From the NCBI RefSeq assembly GCF_017592475.1, contig NZ_JAGFNP010000015.1, positions 62,001-126,000 of the forward strand: DNA of 64,000 nt. Reading direction: 5' to 3'. Position 1 is the first letter of the stretch, and every line of letters starts with the position of its first letter. The position numbers and the translations under genes are program-made. Under the pieces are notes generated by a model that saw nothing but the letters and a program-made list of their open reading frames with translations, was not told the DNA's origin and did not search any database. Positions 61,965 through 64,000 of this stretch are shown here, in pieces. This stretch comes from Glycomyces niveus. GTDB taxonomy: Bacteria; Actinomycetota; Actinomycetes; Mycobacteriales; Micromonosporaceae.

Positions 61965-63329
61965 TCAGCGGTTGGGGTCGGTGCCTTCGGGGTCGGCGAA
62001 GCCGGGGAGCCACTCTTCGAGGATGGCGCGCCATTTCGCGGTCGCGCCGAGTTGGCAGAGGACGCCGATGGAGCCCATGGTCACCCGGTGGATCAGCAGG
62101 TACGAGGGCGGGAAGCTCATCTGCTTGTTCAGCTTCGCCGCTTCGGAGCCGTGGCCGGTGAGGCGCGTGCTCTCCTTGCGCAGCCATTCGCGCGAGAACT
62201 GGAACTCGTCGCCCGCGATCGGCTCGAGCATCGGCTGGAGGAACTCGAGCATCGACTTCGCGTCGATGTCCAGCCGCGGCGGCACGAATCCCTCGCCCCG
62301 CAGGCCCGCGACCACGTCGTCGGCCTTGCCGTCGAGGGTCAGTCTCGTCAGCCGGCCCACCTGGACGGGCATGCCGCCGGGCAGGCGCGCGGCCGCGCCG
62401 AAGTCGTAGACCACGAGCCGACCGTCCTCGCCGATGGCGAAGTTGCCCGGGTGCGGGTCGGCGTGCAGGAGCCCGGCGCGCTTCGGGGCCGAGAAGTGCA
62501 GGGTCGCGAGGCGCAGTCCGGCCGCGTCCCGCTCCTCCTGCGTGCCCTCGGCGATGATCTCGGCGAGCGGGCGCCCGGCGATCCACTCGGTCACCAGCAC
62601 CTCGCTGCTGGCGTGCACCACCTCGGGCACCACGATGAGCGGGTCGCCCTGGAAGGCCTCGGCGAACTGCCGCTGCGTGGTCGCCTCCAGCTCGTAGTCG
62701 AGCTCTTCGAGCAGCCGCTCCCGCAGCTCCACGGTGATCTTCTTGACGTCGAAGTTCGGTTGCAGCACTTTGAACATCGGGGCCATGCGCGAGAGGTGCC
62801 GCAGGTCGGCGCGGAGCGCGTCGCCCGCGCCCGGGTACTGGATCTTGACGGCGACGGGCCGCCCGTCCTTCCACACCGCGCGGTGCACCTGCCCGATGCT
62901 CGCGGCCGCGGCGGGGGCGTCGTCGAACTCGGCGAAGCGCTCGCGCCAGTCCGCGCCCATCTGCCGTTCGAGCACCCCGTGGACGCTCGCCACCGGCAGC
63001 GGGGGAGCGGCGTTCTGGAGCTTCGTCAGCGCCTGGCGGTACGGCGCGGCCAGGTGCTCCGGCAGGGCCGCCTCGAAGATCGACAGGGCCTGGCCGAGCT
63101 TCATCGCCCCGCCCTTGAGCTGCCCGAGCACACTGAAGACGTGCTCGGCGGTGCGCCGCTGCGCCTGCTCGCTGAGGATCTCGTCGGCCAGTCCGGTCAC
63201 CCGTTTGCCCAGCCCCACGGTCGCCCGGCCCGCCAGCCCCAGCGGCAGGGAGGCGAGTTTCATGCCCCGGGAGAACGCCCGGCGCGGGAGGTCGTCACCC
63301 GAATGGGCGGGTCCATGCCTGTCGCTCAC
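61965..63329 (-). CDS. ABC1/UbiB/COQ8-family atypical kinase
   Basis: 454 residues from GTG 63329, with GGGA five bases upstream; an earlier GTG at 63359 has no RBS. Family motifs: QLKGGAMKLGQAL (KxGQ) near 75, AAAASIGQVH Ala-rich loop near 145, VAVKIQYPG lysine near 165, HADPHPGNF near 295 and VYDFGA near 315. COQ8-type proteins support isoprenoid-quinone or lipid metabolism in ways not fully known. It matches the position of Rv3197 beside whiB7 in M. tuberculosis. Confidence 0.9.
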   Translation of the reverse strand: MSDRHGPAHSGDDLPRRAFSRGMKLASLPLGLAGRATVGLGKRVTGLADEILSEQAQRRTAEHVFSVLGQLKGGAMKLGQALSIFEAALPEHLAAPYRQALTKLQNAAPPLPVASVHGVLERQMGADWRERFAEFDDAPAAAASIGQVHRAVWKDGRPVAVKIQYPGAGDALRADLRHLSRMAPMFKVLQPNFDVKKITVELRERLLEELDYELEATTQRQFAEAFQGDPLIVVPEVVHASSEVLVTEWIAGRPLAEIIAEGTQEERDAAGLRLATLHFSAPKRAGLLHADPHPGNFAIGEDGRLVVYDFGAAARLPGGMPVQVGRLTRLTLDGKADDVVAGLRGEGFVPPRLDIDAKSMLEFLQPMLEPIAGDEFQFSREWLRKESTRLTGHGSEAAKLNKQMSFPPSYLLIHRVTMGSIGVLCQLGATAKWRAILEEWLPGFADPEGTDPNR

Positions 63330-63593
63330 GTTCCCAATGCTCTCACGGCGAAGCGCCACTTGGCGACGGCACGGGCACGCCAGGTCACGCGCGTGCCGAC
63401 CACCTGGGCGGTGCCCCCCCGAACGGCCCCGAAGTCACGCGTGTCTCCCGCCTGAGGGTCACCCACTCGGGTGAAGCGGCGCGGCGGGGCTTACAGGCGT
63501 GAAATCTGTGGCATTCTGAGGCCGGACGGTCGCACAGCGTGACCGTCGCAACAGGGCCTGCACGACAGGCTCGCGCACAACAGGGGGAATCCA

Positions 63594-63758
63594 GTGGCTC
63601 AAGCGACGAAGACCTACACCGGCTACTGCGTCAAGTGCCGCGAGAAGCGCGACTTCGAGGGCACCGTGGTCGTCTCCGACTCGGGCCGCCGGATGGCCAA
63701 GGGCACCTGCCCGGTCTGCGGCACCAAGATGAACCGGATTCTCGGCAAGGAATCGTGA
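63594..63758 (+). CDS. DUF5679 zinc-ribbon protein
   Basis: 54 residues from GTG 63594, preceded by AGGGGGAAT. The sequence has TGYCVKCREKR and later GTCPVCGTKMNRI, giving two CxxC knuckles of a zinc ribbon. DUF5679 proteins are widespread in actinobacteria and unstudied. It is divergent from the ABC1 kinase and ends at a terminator. Confidence 0.85.
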   Translation: MAQATKTYTGYCVKCREKRDFEGTVVVSDSGRRMAKGTCPVCGTKMNRILGKES

Positions 63759-63780
63759 CCTCGGGGCCGGACGGCCCCAG

Positions 63781-63820
63781 CCCCTCGCTCGATCCCACTC
63801 TGCGGGAAATCGGCGAGGGG
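63781..63820 (+). terminator. Hairpin terminator after the DUF5679 gene
   Basis: CCCCTCGC (63781-63788) pairs with GCGAGGGG (63813-63820), inner CCC/GGG pairing, followed by ATTTTCTT. Confidence 0.75.
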
Positions 63821-63903
63821 ATTTTCTTGGCATTTCACTGCTCTCACCGCAATCGCGACATCCGCGTTATGCGATTGTCACCCCCCGGGTTTAGTGTGCG
63901 TTC

Positions 63904-64000
63904 ATGGCGCGCAAAGTGCATCCCCCCGTTGAAGTGCGGCGCTCTCCCCGACGCCGGGCAACCGTAGCGGCCTATGAAGAACGAGGCCGCGTGGTCGTCA
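63904..64000 (+). CDS. N-terminus of a YgjP-like (M48/DUF45-type) metallopeptidase, cut by the window end
   Basis: ATG 63904 opens MARKVHPPVEVRRSPRRRAT followed by VAAYEERGRVVV. This opening resembles the start of actinobacterial YgjP-like metallopeptidases that lie near the ABC1 kinase/uvrD2/whiB7 block. The zinc-binding HExxH part is beyond the window, so the call rests on about 32 residues and on synteny. Confidence 0.6.
   Translation, partial: MARKVHPPVEVRRSPRRRATVAAYEERGRVVV

Overview
The window is high-GC DNA with GTG/TTG starts, ATGA/GTGA stop-start overlaps and strong third-position GC, as in Actinomycetota. The block at 55.7-64 kb (nudC, mycoredoxin, uvrD2, whiB7, ABC1 kinase, DUF5679 protein, start of a YgjP-like metallopeptidase) is an actinobacterial core neighbourhood, resembling the Mycobacterium tuberculosis Rv3197-Rv3199c order as I remember it. 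No rRNA or CRISPR array is present; genus is not determined (a Glycomyces/Stackebrandtia-like actinomycete is only a guess).

Layout. 0-2.2 kb: 3' part of a GH51 arabinofuranosidase. 2.4-7.8 kb: a six-gene operon with a TROVE-like HEAT/vWA protein, an ARPP-2-like protein ending in a Fis-type helix-turn-helix, a small protein of the group often labelled ADP-ribosylation/crystallin J1, a small unknown, a MoxR/CbbQ AAA+ ATPase and a DUF7192-like partner; it looks like an RNA-handling or conflict module. 7.8-11.3 kb: TetR repressor divergent from an MFS pump and FAD monooxygenase, with a perfect operator. 11.4-18.8 kb: epoxide hydrolase, a membrane protein, a SNF2 ATPase/SWIM zinc-finger pair and a DUF302 protein. 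18.9-22.7 kb: a graveyard of broken genes (pRiA4b ORF-3 family fragment, two transposase tails, a decayed copy of the crystallin-J1-like gene) around an intact secreted protein that looks like a subtilisin-type protease without its catalytic domain.

22.7-50.1 kb is a large defence island. It holds a RAMA plus alkyltransferase-like protein; a tightly coupled operon of Ser/Thr kinase, DrmD-like SNF2 ATPase, PglX/Eco57I-like adenine methyltransferase (1616 aa), a 2121-aa DUF1998-type helicase and a RelE-like/UvrD helicase fusion; three small unknown genes; a two-ATPase HerA-type protein with a small partner; and a run of CBS-HEPN, CARF-HEPN and phospholipase-D nuclease genes with no CRISPR nearby. 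The methyltransferase has a strikingly AT-rich specificity region, suggesting swapping of its DNA-recognition part. The island ends just before a tRNA-Trp gene whose 3' end faces it.

50.5-64 kb returns to housekeeping genes: a MetNIQ importer with a cysteine-rich leader peptide, an M16 peptidase pair, nudC, an EamA transporter whose frame lacks a normal stop, mycoredoxin, uvrD2, whiB7 with a long leader and terminator-type attenuator, an ABC1 kinase and a zinc-ribbon protein. The strongest candidates for undescribed biology are the kinase/SNF2/methyltransferase/helicase operon, the orphan CARF/CBS/HEPN/PLD cluster, and the TROVE-vWA/ARPP/MoxR operon.
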